Shown: one piece after another, positions 23,967-36,491 of the stretch | How the letters are laid out: each line of letters starts with the position of its first letter | Position numbering within the stretch: position 1 is the first letter of the stretch | Origin: an uncultured Pelagibacteraceae bacterium | GTDB taxonomy: Bacteria > Pseudomonadota > Alphaproteobacteria > Pelagibacterales > Pelagibacteraceae | Length of the DNA: 45,505 nt | Assembly (NCBI GenBank): GCA_902584685.1 | Contig: CACIAP010000007.1 | Coordinates: 1 to 45,505 of the forward strand | Reading direction: 5' to 3' | Position numbers and translations under genes: made by a program | Notes under the pieces: model-generated | Databases searched by the model: none | The model's input: the letters and a program-made list of their open reading frames with translations, nothing else | Told to the model about the DNA's origin: nothing

Positions 23967-24440
23967 ATGAGTTTAAACAAAATTTTTAGAAATACTTTGC
24001 TAGTAATTTCTGCGAGTATTCTATTATCTGCATGTGCTGTAAAAACTACAGGCAAAATGCAAGGTGACGTATACACTGGAAAAGACACAGTTGAGTATTT
24101 AGCTTCAGGTGTGCCAGACAGAGTTTTCTTCGCAACTAATGAAACAGTTTTAACTACTGCTTCAAGAGAAACATTAAGAAAACAAGCATCATGGTTAAGA
24201 AAAAATTCAAAAATAAACGTAGTTCTTGAAGGTCACGCTGACGAAAGAGGTACAAGAGAATACAACTTAGCTTTAGGTGAGAGAAGAGCTAATGCAGCTA
24301 AAGATTATTTAATGACTTATGGAATATCTGGAAATAGAATTTCAGTAATAAGTTATGGAAAAGAAAGACCGGTAGACTCTGGTTCAAATCCTTTAGCTTG
24401 GTCAAAAAACAGACGATCAGTAACAGTAAAAGCTAACTAA
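23967..24440 (+). CDS. pal: Peptidoglycan-associated lipoprotein Pal
   Basis: An outer-membrane lipoprotein of 157 residues. The signal peptide ends in the lipobox LSAC, so Cys 22 is the lipidated residue. The OmpA-like peptidoglycan-binding domain shows VVLEGHADERGTREYNLALG, ERRANAAKDYLMTYGI and SYGKERPVDSG. It has its own strong ribosome site and is followed by a clear terminator, so it closes the tol operon. Confidence 0.97.
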   Translation: MSLNKIFRNTLLVISASILLSACAVKTTGKMQGDVYTGKDTVEYLASGVPDRVFFATNETVLTTASRETLRKQASWLRKNSKINVVLEGHADERGTREYNLALGERRANAAKDYLMTYGISGNRISVISYGKERPVDSGSNPLAWSKNRRSVTVKAN

Positions 24441-24455
24441 TAATTTATAAATTCA

Positions 24456-24491
24456 GACCCCAAGAACATACGTTGTTGGGGTCTTTTTTTT
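24456..24491 (+). terminator. Rho-independent terminator after pal
   Basis: A 12-base-pair stem (GACCCCAAGAAC with GTTGTTGGGGTC, one G-U pair) closes an ATAC loop and is followed by nine T bases. It is the only textbook intrinsic terminator seen in the window. It lies 16 bases after the pal stop codon. Confidence 0.95.
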
Positions 24492-24518
24492 GCCATCATT
24501 ATAGATAGAAATCAACTA

Positions 24519-25478
24519 ATGAAATTTTTAGAGTATATAAATAAATGTATATTATTTTTAATAATATTTATTTTTTCAACTATTTCTTTTGTCAAGGCAG
24601 AAGAAACAGAAACTTTAGAAGTAATAAAAACATTACAAAAAGATTTAAAAACTTTAGAAAAAGCAGTTTACTCACAGTCTTCAAACATAAACACAACTAG
24701 CACCAAAAGTTTAAGCTCAAACGATGAGGATGTGCTTACAAGACATTTATTAAAATTATCTGAGATAGAAAAACAATTTCAAGATTTAACAAACAAATTT
24801 GAAGAAATTAATTTTAAAATTGATAAATTATCAAGCAGATTGTCAAAAGTTCAAGCAGATAATCAATTAAGGTTTCAAAATTTAGAAGGTGAGGACACTG
24901 ATAAAAAAGTTTCATCTAAGAAAAAAGTTTTACCAGGATCTTCACAGCCACAAGATCTAGGCGCAGTATCTTATAAGTCGTCTGAAACAAATGAATTAAC
25001 GCAACAAACTCAATCTATAGACACAACTGGTACAGTTATAACTGAAAAATTTATTTCTGAGGAAAAAATTTTACCAAATGATAAACCAGATAAGCAATAT
25101 GAATTTGCAACTAGTTTTTTAAAGCAAGGCGATTATACAACTGCCGAAAGAGCGTTAAGAGAATTTGTAATGACAAATCCCGAACATAAAATGGCAGGTA
25201 GTGCACAATATTGGTATGCAGAAACATTTAGAATAAGACAACTATATACTGATGCAGCTTCTGCTTACTTGGAAGGATATCAAAAATATCCTAAAAGTGA
25301 AAAAGCAGCTATAAATTTACTCAAGCTTGGAGTATCATTAGTGCAAATTGGAGAAAAAGATCAAGGATGTTTAATGATTACAGGAGTTAAAAAAGAATAT
25401 CCTGGCGCAAAACAATCAGTTCTTCAAAAAGCAAAATATGAAGAGAAAAAGTTTGAGTGCAAAAAGAAAAAATCTTAA
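24519..25478 (+). CDS. cpoB: Tol-Pal associated TPR protein CpoB (YbgF)
   Basis: A periplasmic protein of 319 residues: N-terminal signal peptide (about 1-27, cleaved after VKA), a coiled-coil region of about 30-130 (LKLSEIEKQFQDL, INFKIDKLSSRLSKVQADNQ), a linker, and C-terminal TPR repeats from about 190 (YEFATSFLKQGDYTTAERAL, YWYAETFRIRQLYTDAASAY). It coordinates cell wall synthesis with outer-membrane constriction. It follows pal as in other proteobacteria, but on the far side of a terminator. Confidence 0.9.
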   Translation: MKFLEYINKCILFLIIFIFSTISFVKAEETETLEVIKTLQKDLKTLEKAVYSQSSNINTTSTKSLSSNDEDVLTRHLLKLSEIEKQFQDLTNKFEEINFKIDKLSSRLSKVQADNQLRFQNLEGEDTDKKVSSKKKVLPGSSQPQDLGAVSYKSSETNELTQQTQSIDTTGTVITEKFISEEKILPNDKPDKQYEFATSFLKQGDYTTAERALREFVMTNPEHKMAGSAQYWYAETFRIRQLYTDAASAYLEGYQKYPKSEKAAINLLKLGVSLVQIGEKDQGCLMITGVKKEYPGAKQSVLQKAKYEEKKFECKKKKS

Positions 25479-26502
25479 AAATTCAATTTTTAGTCCTCAA
25501 ATAAGAAATAAAAGAATTAAAGAAATCTATAAAAGATTTGAATTTTTGATTAAACAGGAAGAATTCAAGGGTTACTTAGTTGCAGTATCTGGTGGTGCAG
25601 ACAGTCTTGCTTTAGCATATCTTTCAAAATGTTATCAAATTAAAAATAAAGATAAAAACTTTCACTATGTTCACGTAGATCACAAAATAAGAGATACATC
25701 CTCGAAGGAGGCCCAGACTTTAAAAAAGATCTTAAGAAAATTCAAAATTGAGTGCAAGATAATTACATGGAAAAGAAAGACAAATACCAAAAAAACTCAA
25801 TCAGAATCTAGAAATTATAGGTTTAATGTATTCGAAGGTTTTTGCAAAACAAAAAAAATAAATACTTTATTATTAGGCCACCATTTTGATGATTTTCAAG
25901 AAAATTTCTTCATCAGATTATTAAGAGGCTCTGGTCTTAAGGGACTTGTATCTTTTTATAATTATAGAAATCTGCAAAGAAATAACATTAATATAGTCAG
26001 ACCATTACTTAATTTTTCAAAAGAAGATTTATTATATGTAACAAAAAATACTTTCAATTTTTATATAGATGATCCATCAAATAGAAGCTTAGAATATATG
26101 AGATCGCGGGTAAGATTTATGATTAATAATCTCAAAAAAAATGGTCTAGATCAAAAAAAGTTTAAAATGACTTTTGAAAATTTAATAGCCTCAAACAACT
26201 CAATTGAATTTTTCGTACAAAAAAACATCAGTGGAAATTCTTATATTAGTCTGTCAAAAAATAATAATAATAAAGCACTCTTATCTTCAAAGTTTTTTAG
26301 TAGTACTGATGAAATAATTTTAAGGTCCTTTACAAAAATTTTACAAGATATTAGTGGCAGATATTTTCCCGCTAGAGGCAAGGGTGTCTTAAGAATTATT
26401 AATCAAATTAAACAAAAATCCTTGACCAAAACAACTATAGGAGGATGTGTTATTGAAAAAATAGAGAATTCAGTAGTTATTTCCAAGGAAAACACAAAAT
26501 AA
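25438..26502 (+). CDS. tilS: tRNA(Ile)-lysidine synthase
   Basis: Modifies C34 of tRNA-Ile(CAU) to lysidine so that it reads AUA, essential in an AT-rich genome that uses AUA often. The ATP pyrophosphatase loop VSGGADSLALAYLS (about 50-63) is clear, followed by YVHVDHKIR, GHHFDDFQENFFIRLLRGSG and FYIDDPSNRS. 354 residues. The ATG start overlaps cpoB by 41 bases; a later TTG at 25453 is an alternative. The cpoB-tilS-ftsH order is conserved in alphaproteobacteria. Confidence 0.92.
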   Translation: MKRKSLSAKRKNLKNSIFSPQIRNKRIKEIYKRFEFLIKQEEFKGYLVAVSGGADSLALAYLSKCYQIKNKDKNFHYVHVDHKIRDTSSKEAQTLKKILRKFKIECKIITWKRKTNTKKTQSESRNYRFNVFEGFCKTKKINTLLLGHHFDDFQENFFIRLLRGSGLKGLVSFYNYRNLQRNNINIVRPLLNFSKEDLLYVTKNTFNFYIDDPSNRSLEYMRSRVRFMINNLKKNGLDQKKFKMTFENLIASNNSIEFFVQKNISGNSYISLSKNNNNKALLSSKFFSSTDEIILRSFTKILQDISGRYFPARGKGVLRIINQIKQKSLTKTTIGGCVIEKIENSVVISKENTK

Positions 26503-26564
26503 ACCCATTTGTGTAACAATTTAGCACTTGTTAAATTTAGAATAATTCTTAACTTAATAGACGT

Positions 26565-28472
26565 ATGAATTTAAAGAATCTAGCTATGTGGGTGATCATT
26601 ATTGTTTTGACTATAGGTCTTTACAATATGTTCAAGAATCCACAAAATCTTCAAAACCAAAATAATAAAACAATTATTTTCTCCGAATTTTTAAAAGAGG
26701 TTGATAATGGAAGGGTTGTAGAAGTTCAGATACAAGGTAACAACATTAAAGGTGTTATGGCCGATGGATCAGTTTTTTCAACATACTCACCTAACGATCC
26801 AAACTTAATAGAAAGATTAACTGATAAAGGTATAAGTATATCTGCAGCTCCACTTGATGAGAAAATGCCATCTTTGTTTGGAGTTCTTTTATCGTGGTTC
26901 CCAATGTTACTTTTAATCGCTGTTTGGATATTCTTTATGAGACAAATGCAAGGTGGTAAAGGTGGTGCCATGGGATTTGGAAGATCAAAAGCAAAGATGA
27001 TGAATGAGGTTAAAGGGAAAGTTACTTTTAACGATGTTGCTGGAGTTGAGGAAGCAAAAGAGGAAGTTCAAGAAGTGGTAGAGTTTTTGAGAGATCCAAA
27101 AAAATTTAGTAGATTGGGTGGTAAGATACCAAGAGGTTGTTTGTTAGTAGGACCTCCAGGTACAGGAAAAACTTTACTTGCAAGAGCTATTGCCGGGGAA
27201 GCAGGTGTTCCTTTCTTCACGATTTCTGGATCAGACTTTGTTGAAATGTTTGTTGGAGTTGGTGCTTCAAGAGTTAGAGATATGTTTGAACAAGGTAAAA
27301 AACATTCACCATGCATAATTTTCATTGACGAGATAGATGCTGTTGGAAGAAGTAGAGGCGCAGGTTTAGGTGGAGGCAATGATGAAAGGGAACAAACATT
27401 AAACCAATTATTAGTTGAGATGGATGGATTTGATACAAATGAAGGTGTAATAATTATTGCTGCAACTAACAGACCTGACGTTTTAGATCCAGCGCTTTTA
27501 AGACCAGGAAGATTTGATAGACAAGTTGTAGTTTCAAACCCAGATATTTTAGGACGAGAAAAAATTTTAAAAGTTCATGCTAAAAAAATTTCTATGTCTC
27601 CAGATGTTAATTTAAGAACTATCGCAAGAGGAACACCTGGATTTTCAGGAGCAGATCTTGCTAATTTAGTGAACGAGGCTGCATTGTTAGCTGCAAGAAA
27701 AAATAAAAGAATCGTAACATCTCAAGAATTTGAAGATGCAAAAGACAAGGTGATGATGGGTGCTGAAAGAAGATCGATGGTCATGACAGAAGATGAGAAG
27801 AAATTAACTGCTTATCACGAAGGTGGACATGCAATAGTTTCTTTTAACTTGCCAAATTACGATCCAATACATAAAGCAACAATCATTCCTAGAGGAAGAG
27901 CGTTAGGAATGGTCATGAATTTACCAGAAAGAGATAAACATGGTCACTCTATTAAATATTTGAAAGCAAGATTAGCTGTGTGCTTTGGAGGAAGAGTTGC
28001 TGAAGAACTAATATTTGGTAAAGATAATATATCAACAGGTGCAGGTGGGGGAAGTGGTTCAGACATCAATCAAGCAACTCAATTAGCAAGAGCCATGGTT
28101 ACCAAGTATGGAATGAGTGAGGAACTTGGTCCTGTTGAATATGGTGAAAATCAAGAGGAAGTTTTCCTTGGAAGATCTGTAACACAAACACAAAGTGTTT
28201 CAGAGGCTGTTGCTCAAAAAATTGATAGAGAAATAAGAAAACTTGTTGACGAAGGTTATAATCAAGCAAAAACTATTTTAACAAGCAAAATTGATGATTT
28301 ACATAAAATAGCAAAAGCTCTTTTAACTTATGAAACTTTGACTGGAGAGGATATAGCAAAAATAATTAACAAAAACGAATATCCGCCTAATAAGGAAGAT
28401 TTAAAAGTTGAGGATGAAAGTTCTGACTCTGCTTTAGGATCAATTGGTTTAAAACCAAAAATTGTTCATTAA
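26565..28472 (+). CDS. ftsH: ATP-dependent membrane zinc protease FtsH
   Basis: A membrane-anchored AAA protease of 635 residues that degrades misfolded membrane proteins and short-lived regulators, in E. coli including RpoH. It has two membrane helices (about 5-20 and 105-125). The AAA module carries Walker A GPPGTGKT, Walker [13 protein letters not shown] and [20 protein letters not shown]. The zinc site is HEGGH. A 62-base upstream gap precedes it, with no ribosome site visible. Confidence 0.97.
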   Translation: MNLKNLAMWVIIIVLTIGLYNMFKNPQNLQNQNNKTIIFSEFLKEVDNGRVVEVQIQGNNIKGVMADGSVFSTYSPNDPNLIERLTDKGISISAAPLDEKMPSLFGVLLSWFPMLLLIAVWIFFMRQMQGGKGGAMGFGRSKAKMMNEVKGKVTFNDVAGVEEAKEEVQEVVEFLRDPKKFSRLGGKIPRGCLLVGPPGTGKTLLARAIAGEAGVPFFTISGSDFVEMFVGVGASRVRDMFEQGKKHSPCIIFIDEIDAVGRSRGAGLGGGNDEREQTLNQLLVEMDGFDTNEGVIIIAATNRPDVLDPALLRPGRFDRQVVVSNPDILGREKILKVHAKKISMSPDVNLRTIARGTPGFSGADLANLVNEAALLAARKNKRIVTSQEFEDAKDKVMMGAERRSMVMTEDEKKLTAYHEGGHAIVSFNLPNYDPIHKATIIPRGRALGMVMNLPERDKHGHSIKYLKARLAVCFGGRVAEELIFGKDNISTGAGGGSGSDINQATQLARAMVTKYGMSEELGPVEYGENQEEVFLGRSVTQTQSVSEAVAQKIDREIRKLVDEGYNQAKTILTSKIDDLHKIAKALLTYETLTGEDIAKIINKNEYPPNKEDLKVEDESSDSALGSIGLKPKIVH

Positions 28473-28478
28473 TATTTA

Positions 28479-29528
28479 ATGTTAAAATATTACACTAGAG
28501 CGTGTAATTTCTATTATGGTGACCATTCAACTCTGATGGTCAATAAAAAACTTGCTCTCCCACTTAATGGAAATGATAAAATTTCTTTTGATACAATCGA
28601 ACTTATAACAAGAAAAAAGAAAAAAAAAATTCACATTTCAAAATTAAACTTATTAAGTAAAACTTTAAAAAAAAAAGTAAAATTAGATATAAAAAATATA
28701 ACTAAAAAAAAAAACTTTTCTAAACTAAAGTTTAAGTCTTTACCCCTAATAATGGGAGTTGTTAATTTAACTCCTGATAGTTTTTCAGATGGTGGAAAAT
28801 ATAATAATCATAAAGATGCTTTAAAAAGAATAAAACATTTTATTGAAAAAGGATCATCAATTATTGATATAGGGGGAGAGTCCACAAGACCAGGATCAAA
28901 TGATGTAAATGAAAAAATTGAGTGGAAAAGGATTAAGGAAGTATTAAAAAAAACAAAAAAAATAAAAAACGTAATATCTATTGATACTCGAAAAAGTGCC
29001 ATAATGGAAAAAAGTTTAAAATATGGCGCCCATATCATTAATGATGTTTCCGGACTTAATTACGATCCTTATACACTAAAAATCCTAAGAAATAAAAAAA
29101 CTCCCTTTATAATTCATCACATGCAAGGTAATCCAAAAACAATGCAAATTAAACCTTCGTATAAAAACGTCTTGCTAGATATTTATGACTTCTTCCAAAA
29201 AAAAATTTTAGAGCTAAAAGTCAAAGGTATAAATCACAAGAACATTATTTTGGATCCAGGAATTGGTTTTGGAAAAAGATTGAAACATAATATTACCTTA
29301 TTAAGAAACATTTCTATTTTTCATTCACTTGGATTTCCTATAATGTTAGGCACTTCTAGAAAAAAATTTATTAAGGACATTTCTGGGATAAACGATAGTA
29401 AGGAAAGACTAGGGGGAACTATATCATCTAGTTTGTGCGCTATGATGCAGGGCATTCAGATTTTAAGAGTTCACGATGTAAATGAAGTTAATCAAAGTAT
29501 CAAAGTTTTTAAATCTCTAAAATTTTAA
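28479..29528 (+). CDS. folP: Dihydropteroate synthase with N-terminal extension
   Basis: Joins pterin pyrophosphate to p-aminobenzoate in folate synthesis, the target of sulfonamides. The catalytic domain begins near residue 88 with LPLIMGVVNLTPDSFSDGG, then IDIGGESTRPGS, IISIDT-like VISIDTRKS, INDVSG, HHMQGNPKTMQ and ILDPGIGFGK. The ~85 residues ahead are extra: an aromatic start (YYTRACNFYYGDHSTLMV) and a Lys-rich part. Known bacterial enzymes lack this. No ATG lies at the domain edge, so the extension seems real. It follows ftsH by 6 bases. Confidence 0.93.
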   Translation: MLKYYTRACNFYYGDHSTLMVNKKLALPLNGNDKISFDTIELITRKKKKKIHISKLNLLSKTLKKKVKLDIKNITKKKNFSKLKFKSLPLIMGVVNLTPDSFSDGGKYNNHKDALKRIKHFIEKGSSIIDIGGESTRPGSNDVNEKIEWKRIKEVLKKTKKIKNVISIDTRKSAIMEKSLKYGAHIINDVSGLNYDPYTLKILRNKKTPFIIHHMQGNPKTMQIKPSYKNVLLDIYDFFQKKILELKVKGINHKNIILDPGIGFGKRLKHNITLLRNISIFHSLGFPIMLGTSRKKFIKDISGINDSKERLGGTISSSLCAMMQGIQILRVHDVNEVNQSIKVFKSLKF

Positions 29529-30860
29529 ATGACTAAAAAATATTTTGGAACTGATGGAATTAGAGGGAAGGTTAATCAAACCAAAATTAATGGTGAAATG
29601 TTTTTTAAATTTGGCCTAGCAGCAGGGACTTATTTTAAAAATCAGAAAAAATCAAAACAAACAGCTATTATTGCAAAAGATACAAGACTCTCAGGGTACA
29701 CTCTTGAGCCCGCATTGGTGTCTGGATTGGCATCAGCAGGAATGCATGTCTACACGCTAGGACCTTTACCAACAAATGGATTAGCGATGTTAACAAAAAA
29801 GATGAAAGCCAATATGGGAATTATGATTACAGCTTCTCATAACCCATATTATGATAATGGACTTAAATTATTTGGACCAGATGGCCTAAAACTGTCTGAC
29901 AAAATTGAAAAGAAAATAGAAAAACTAATTGACTCTAAAATAGCAAAAAATCTTTCTGAACCAAAAATTTTAGGAAGAGTAAAGAGGTTAGAGGATGCAA
30001 ATGATAAATATATAAAAATATTAAAAGATAATTTTCCAAAAGGTTTTAAGTTAAAAGGAATGAAAATTGCAATAGATTGTGCTAATGGAGCAGGTTATAA
30101 ATCTGGACCAAAATTATTTAGGAGCTTGGGTGCAACAGTAATTGAGTATGGGACTTCTCCAAATGGTTTAAATATTAATGATAATTGTGGCTCAACCTTT
30201 CCGCAAAAGATCAAATCTTTAGTTCGAAAAAACAAAGCTCATATTGGAATATCTTTAGATGGTGATGCAGACAGAATAATTGTATCTGACGAGAAGGGGA
30301 ACATTGTTGATGGTGATAAAATTATTGCGATGCTAGCAACAAGATGGAAAAGAAAGAAAATTTTAAAAGGTGGTGTAATTGGCACCCTAATGTCAAATTA
30401 TGGATTACAAAATTTTTTTAGAGATCAAAAAATCAAATTTATCAGAGCTAATGTAGGAGACAGATATGTTAAGGAAAAAATGCGAAAAGAAAACTTTAAT
30501 CTAGGCGGAGAGCAATCTGGGCACATTATACTTGGTAAATTTGCAACAACAGGCGATGGGCTATTAGTTGCATTAGAAATTTTATTTTCAATGAGAAAAG
30601 GCAAAAAGGCGAGTGAACTTTTTGACTTATTTAAATTAACACCTCAAATATTAGAAAATGTAAAGGTTAAAGATAAATCAGTTATTAATTCTACTAAATG
30701 TAAAGTTGCTATTAAAAAATCTGAAAGAATAATTAAAAATTATGGTAGAATGCTTGTAAGAAAATCTGGCACAGAGCCTAAAATCAGAATTATGGGTGAG
30801 TCAAACAATATTCATTTATTAAAAAAATGTATAAATATTGTAAAAAGGTCAATTAAATAA
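29529..30860 (+). CDS. glmM: Phosphoglucosamine mutase
   Basis: Converts glucosamine-6-phosphate to glucosamine-1-phosphate for UDP-GlcNAc and so for peptidoglycan and LPS. 443 residues. It shows KYFGTDGIRGKVN at the start, the phosphoserine loop ITASHNPYYDNGLKLFGPDG, the metal loop SLDGDADRIIVSDEKG, the sugar loop GGEQSGHIILG and the phosphate-binding RKSGTEPKIRIM. Its ATG follows the folP stop with no spacing, the order seen in many bacteria. Confidence 0.97.
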   Translation: MTKKYFGTDGIRGKVNQTKINGEMFFKFGLAAGTYFKNQKKSKQTAIIAKDTRLSGYTLEPALVSGLASAGMHVYTLGPLPTNGLAMLTKKMKANMGIMITASHNPYYDNGLKLFGPDGLKLSDKIEKKIEKLIDSKIAKNLSEPKILGRVKRLEDANDKYIKILKDNFPKGFKLKGMKIAIDCANGAGYKSGPKLFRSLGATVIEYGTSPNGLNINDNCGSTFPQKIKSLVRKNKAHIGISLDGDADRIIVSDEKGNIVDGDKIIAMLATRWKRKKILKGGVIGTLMSNYGLQNFFRDQKIKFIRANVGDRYVKEKMRKENFNLGGEQSGHIILGKFATTGDGLLVALEILFSMRKGKKASELFDLFKLTPQILENVKVKDKSVINSTKCKVAIKKSERIIKNYGRMLVRKSGTEPKIRIMGESNNIHLLKKCINIVKRSIK

Positions 30861-30861
30861 A

Positions 30862-33847
<2,986 letters not shown>

Positions 33848-33859
33848 TTTATTACTATG

Positions 33860-33887
33860 TATTTAATAAATAATTAATTTTTTGCAA
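33860..33887 (-). promoter_or_regulatory. Candidate promoter of rpoH
   Basis: On the minus strand TTGCAA (33887-33882), 16-base spacer, TAAATA (33865-33860), in the 48-base gap between rluD and rpoH. The ATG is 12 bases past the -10 box. The -10 match is moderate. Confidence 0.35.
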
Positions 33888-33895
33888 TATTGTAA

Positions 33896-34873
33896 TTACT
33901 TCGAATTTCTAAGCTTTTTTAACAGCGTATTTAAATCTTGAGGTAAATTTGATGTAAATTCGACTTCTTTATTTTTTGAGGGATGATTGAACCCAAGAGT
34001 TTTTGCATGTAAGAATTGTCTATCTAGTTTAAGAATTAGATTATTTAAATCATCATTAATATTTCTAAATTTCTTAAAACTTTTTTTATATTTTTTGTCT
34101 CCTAAAATATTGTTACCTTTATAACTCATGTGAACTCTAATTTGATGGGTTCTACCAGTTTCCAATCTACACTCAATTAAACTAAAAGTTGGTATTTTTT
34201 CATTTTCAAAAATTTCCAAGGTTTTATAATTAGTAATTGCATTTTTTCCTTTAGTGAGACCAACCTGCATTAATTGTCTATTTTTTGAGCTTCTTGTAAT
34301 CAATGTTTCAATTCTACCACTTTGAGGCCTTAGCTTTCCCCATACAAGAGCTTGGTAAACTCTTTTAATTGTATGGTCGTTAAATTGACTAGATAATTTT
34401 TCGTGTGTTATATTATTTTTTGCAACCACAACTAAACCAGATGTATCTTTATCAATTCTATGAACGACTCCCGGTCTAAGTTCATCGCCAATAGTTGAAA
34501 GATTTTTACTATCATAAAATATTAAGGCATTTACCAATGTTTTGTTGTAGTCCCCAGCTCCAGGATGCATAGATATACCGGCAGGTTTGTTTATTACCAT
34601 TAAATCTTTATCCTCATAAATGACATTAAGTTTGAAATCAAATGGTTCTAAAGAAGCTTTCTGTGGCTCAGGTATTTCAAGTTTTATATTGTCATTTTCA
34701 TTAACTTTTTTTGATGGGTCGGTGCAAATTTTTTCATTTATCAACAATCTTTGGTTCAAAATCAAATTTTTGACTCTAGTTCTACTGAGTTCTTTTTTGT
34801 TGTTTGATAAAAATAGATCAACTCTCTGATCGTTTTCATTATCCTTAACAATAAACTTAATGATATTTTTCAT
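33896..34873 (-). CDS. rluD: RluA/RluD-family 23S rRNA pseudouridine synthase
   Basis: Makes pseudouridines in large-subunit rRNA. 325 residues: N-terminal S4 RNA-binding domain (about 15-75, VDLFLSNNKKELSRTRVKNL), then the catalytic domain with VINKPAGISMHPGAG, the active-site aspartate in VVHRIDKDTSGLVVVAK, and RLETGRTHQIRVHMSYKG. It lies upstream of rpoH on the same strand, an arrangement common in alphaproteobacteria. Exact target uridines (RluD type 1911/1915/1917) are inferred from the S4 domain and length. Confidence 0.9.
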   Translation of the reverse strand: MKNIIKFIVKDNENDQRVDLFLSNNKKELSRTRVKNLILNQRLLINEKICTDPSKKVNENDNIKLEIPEPQKASLEPFDFKLNVIYEDKDLMVINKPAGISMHPGAGDYNKTLVNALIFYDSKNLSTIGDELRPGVVHRIDKDTSGLVVVAKNNITHEKLSSQFNDHTIKRVYQALVWGKLRPQSGRIETLITRSSKNRQLMQVGLTKGKNAITNYKTLEIFENEKIPTFSLIECRLETGRTHQIRVHMSYKGNNILGDKKYKKSFKKFRNINDDLNNLILKLDRQFLHAKTLGFNHPSKNKEVEFTSNLPQDLNTLLKKLRNSK

Positions 34874-34877
34874 AAAT

Positions 34878-34883
34878 TATAAT
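34878..34883 (+). promoter_or_regulatory. Candidate -10 box for tRNA-Arg
   Basis: TATAAT ends 13 bases before the tRNA 5' end, in the gap between the divergent rluD and the tRNA. No good -35 box is seen at normal distance; it would lie within the rluD start. Confidence 0.3.
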
Positions 34884-34896
34884 ATTAATACTATAT

Positions 34897-34973
34897 GCGC
34901 TTGTAGCTCAACTGGATAGAGCGCCTGACTTCGGATCAGGAGGTTCTGGGTTCGACTCCTAGCAGGCGCACCA
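34897..34973 (+). tRNA. tRNA-Arg (UCG)
   Basis: A 77-base cloverleaf: acceptor GCGCTTG pairs with CAGGCGC (one G-U), D-arm TAGCTCAACTGGATAGAGC, anticodon stem CCTGA/TCAGG with loop CTTCGGA giving anticodon UCG, T-loop TTCGACT and encoded CCA. It reads CGA (and by wobble CGG). It starts 23 bases from the divergent rluD start and ends two bases before the stop of the convergent ABC permease gene. Confidence 0.97.
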
Positions 34974-34975
34974 AA

Positions 34976-35767
34976 TTATTCCCCTATATTAATTAATGTT
35001 CCCTTTTTACGGGCTTTACTGAAAGAGTAGTAAAATAGGCAAATGGAGATAAATAAATATAATCCATTTAGATAAAACGCTTTTAAAATATTTTCTACAT
35101 TTACAAATCCATTGACTAAAATATTTCTAGCCTCCTCAAATATGTATACGAGTGGTAGTGCATAAGCAATTTTTTGAAATATTTCAGGTAATATATCTAC
35201 AGGATAATAAATACATCCAAAAGGAGCCAACAGAAACATAGTTGACCAGGCAATATTTTCAAATGAAGGGCCAAACCTAAGTAGACCAGAAGAAACTAGT
35301 ATACCTAGCGTTATTCCAAAAATGTAGAGACTGAGAAATAAAAAAAATAAACTTAAACCTAAATCTAATATAGATATTCCAAATAGAGGAGAAGTTAAAA
35401 GAATTGCAGGAACTAAACCGATTAAAGCTCTTACTAAAGCTGTGAATATTAATGAAATCAAAATTTCACTTTTTTTTATTGGTGAGATGAATAAATTTGT
35501 AAAATTTCTACTCCAGATTTCCTCTAAAAAAAGCATGTTAAACCCAATACTTGTTCTAAATAGAAAATCATAAAGTATCGCGCATGTTAATATTATTCCA
35601 ACAGTATTATTATAATACGAGCTGTATGTAGTAAAAAAATTTGAAATAAAACCCCATAAAGTAATTTGTATTGTTGGCCAATATATTAGATCTAAAATTC
35701 TTGGAAAAGACCTAGTTATTAAAAAAAAGTGTCTTAAGAACAATCCATACATTCTACCTATATTCAT
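34976..35767 (-). CDS. ABC-2 type transporter permease
   Basis: A membrane protein of 263 residues with about six helices, of the ABC-2 export permease family (YadH/NodJ-like). The stretch LLAPFGCIYYPVDILPEIFQ and ALPLVYIFEEARN near the fifth helix is the family signature. Its ATG lies just after the stop of the ATPase gene, so the two form one exporter. Substrate is unknown; polysaccharide, lipid or drug export are all possible for the family. Confidence 0.88.
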   Translation of the reverse strand: MNIGRMYGLFLRHFFLITRSFPRILDLIYWPTIQITLWGFISNFFTTYSSYYNNTVGIILTCAILYDFLFRTSIGFNMLFLEEIWSRNFTNLFISPIKKSEILISLIFTALVRALIGLVPAILLTSPLFGISILDLGLSLFFLFLSLYIFGITLGILVSSGLLRFGPSFENIAWSTMFLLAPFGCIYYPVDILPEIFQKIAYALPLVYIFEEARNILVNGFVNVENILKAFYLNGLYLFISICLFYYSFSKARKKGTLINIGE

Positions 35768-35768
35768 A

Positions 35769-36491
35769 TTAATTCCTTACAAGTTTTAAAAAAACTTCCT
35801 CTAGATTTTGTCTTCCATGTTTTTTAACTAAATCATTTGGTTTACCTTGATCTATTATTAAACCATTTTTCATCATCATTATTGATGAACACAATCTAGT
35901 TACTTCATCCATGTTATGGGATGCCAATAATATAGATACCTTTTTTTCTTTTTTATAATTTTCTAAAAAGGTTCTTACAAAATCTCCCGTTTCTGGATCA
36001 AGTGAAGCTGTAGGCTCATCGAGTAATAGGACAGATGGATTATTGATAATCGCTTTCGCTAAGCTTATTCTATTTTTTTGCCCTGAAGATAATTCTCCAG
36101 TCACTCTATCAAGCAAATTTTGTAATCTCAGTTCTTCTACTAAATAATCTATTCTACTATTCAAGTTTTTGACAGAATACAGTTTTCCATAAACAATTAG
36201 ATTCTGCTTAACTGTTAGTTTTTTTGGTAATTCAATATATGGAGAAATAAAATTTATCTTTTGAAGAATTTCAATTCTATTTTTTTCTAGTTGAAAACCA
36301 TTAATCAAAACTTGCCCACTTGTAGGTTTTAATAAACCTAAAATCATTCCTATAGTAGTGGTTTTTCCACATCCATTAGGACCAAGCAACCCAATTATCT
36401 CATTTTCTTTAATTTCAAAATTAATATTCTTAACTGCTTCTTTATTTCCATAATTTTTTTTAAGATCAATTACTTTTATTGAATTTTCCAT
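35769..36491 (-). CDS. ABC transporter ATP-binding protein
   Basis: A 240-residue ATPase for the adjacent ABC-2 permease. It shows Walker A GLLGPNGCGKTTTIG (about 34-48), signature LSSGQKNRISLAKAI, Walker B VLLLDEPTASLDP and the switch ASHNMDEVTRL. It is of the single-domain exporter type. It shares one base with the end of the upstream tsaC gene, so the three genes may be co-transcribed. Substrate unknown. Confidence 0.92.
   Translation of the reverse strand: MENSIKVIDLKKNYGNKEAVKNINFEIKENEIIGLLGPNGCGKTTTIGMILGLLKPTSGQVLINGFQLEKNRIEILQKINFISPYIELPKKLTVKQNLIVYGKLYSVKNLNSRIDYLVEELRLQNLLDRVTGELSSGQKNRISLAKAIINNPSVLLLDEPTASLDPETGDFVRTFLENYKKEKKVSILLASHNMDEVTRLCSSIMMMKNGLIIDQGKPNDLVKKHGRQNLEEVFLKLVRN

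Noticed and set aside
26521..26529. TTAGCACTT upstream of ftsH, like half of the heat-shock CIRCE operator
   Set aside because: The matching inverted half (GAGTGCTAA) is absent at the proper distance, so a HrcA site is not supported.
27068..27379. Long minus-strand open frame inside ftsH (likewise 5862-6290 and 37891-38229)
   Set aside because: These are antisense to well-conserved genes, lack recognisable protein motifs and follow from codon bias of the real frame.
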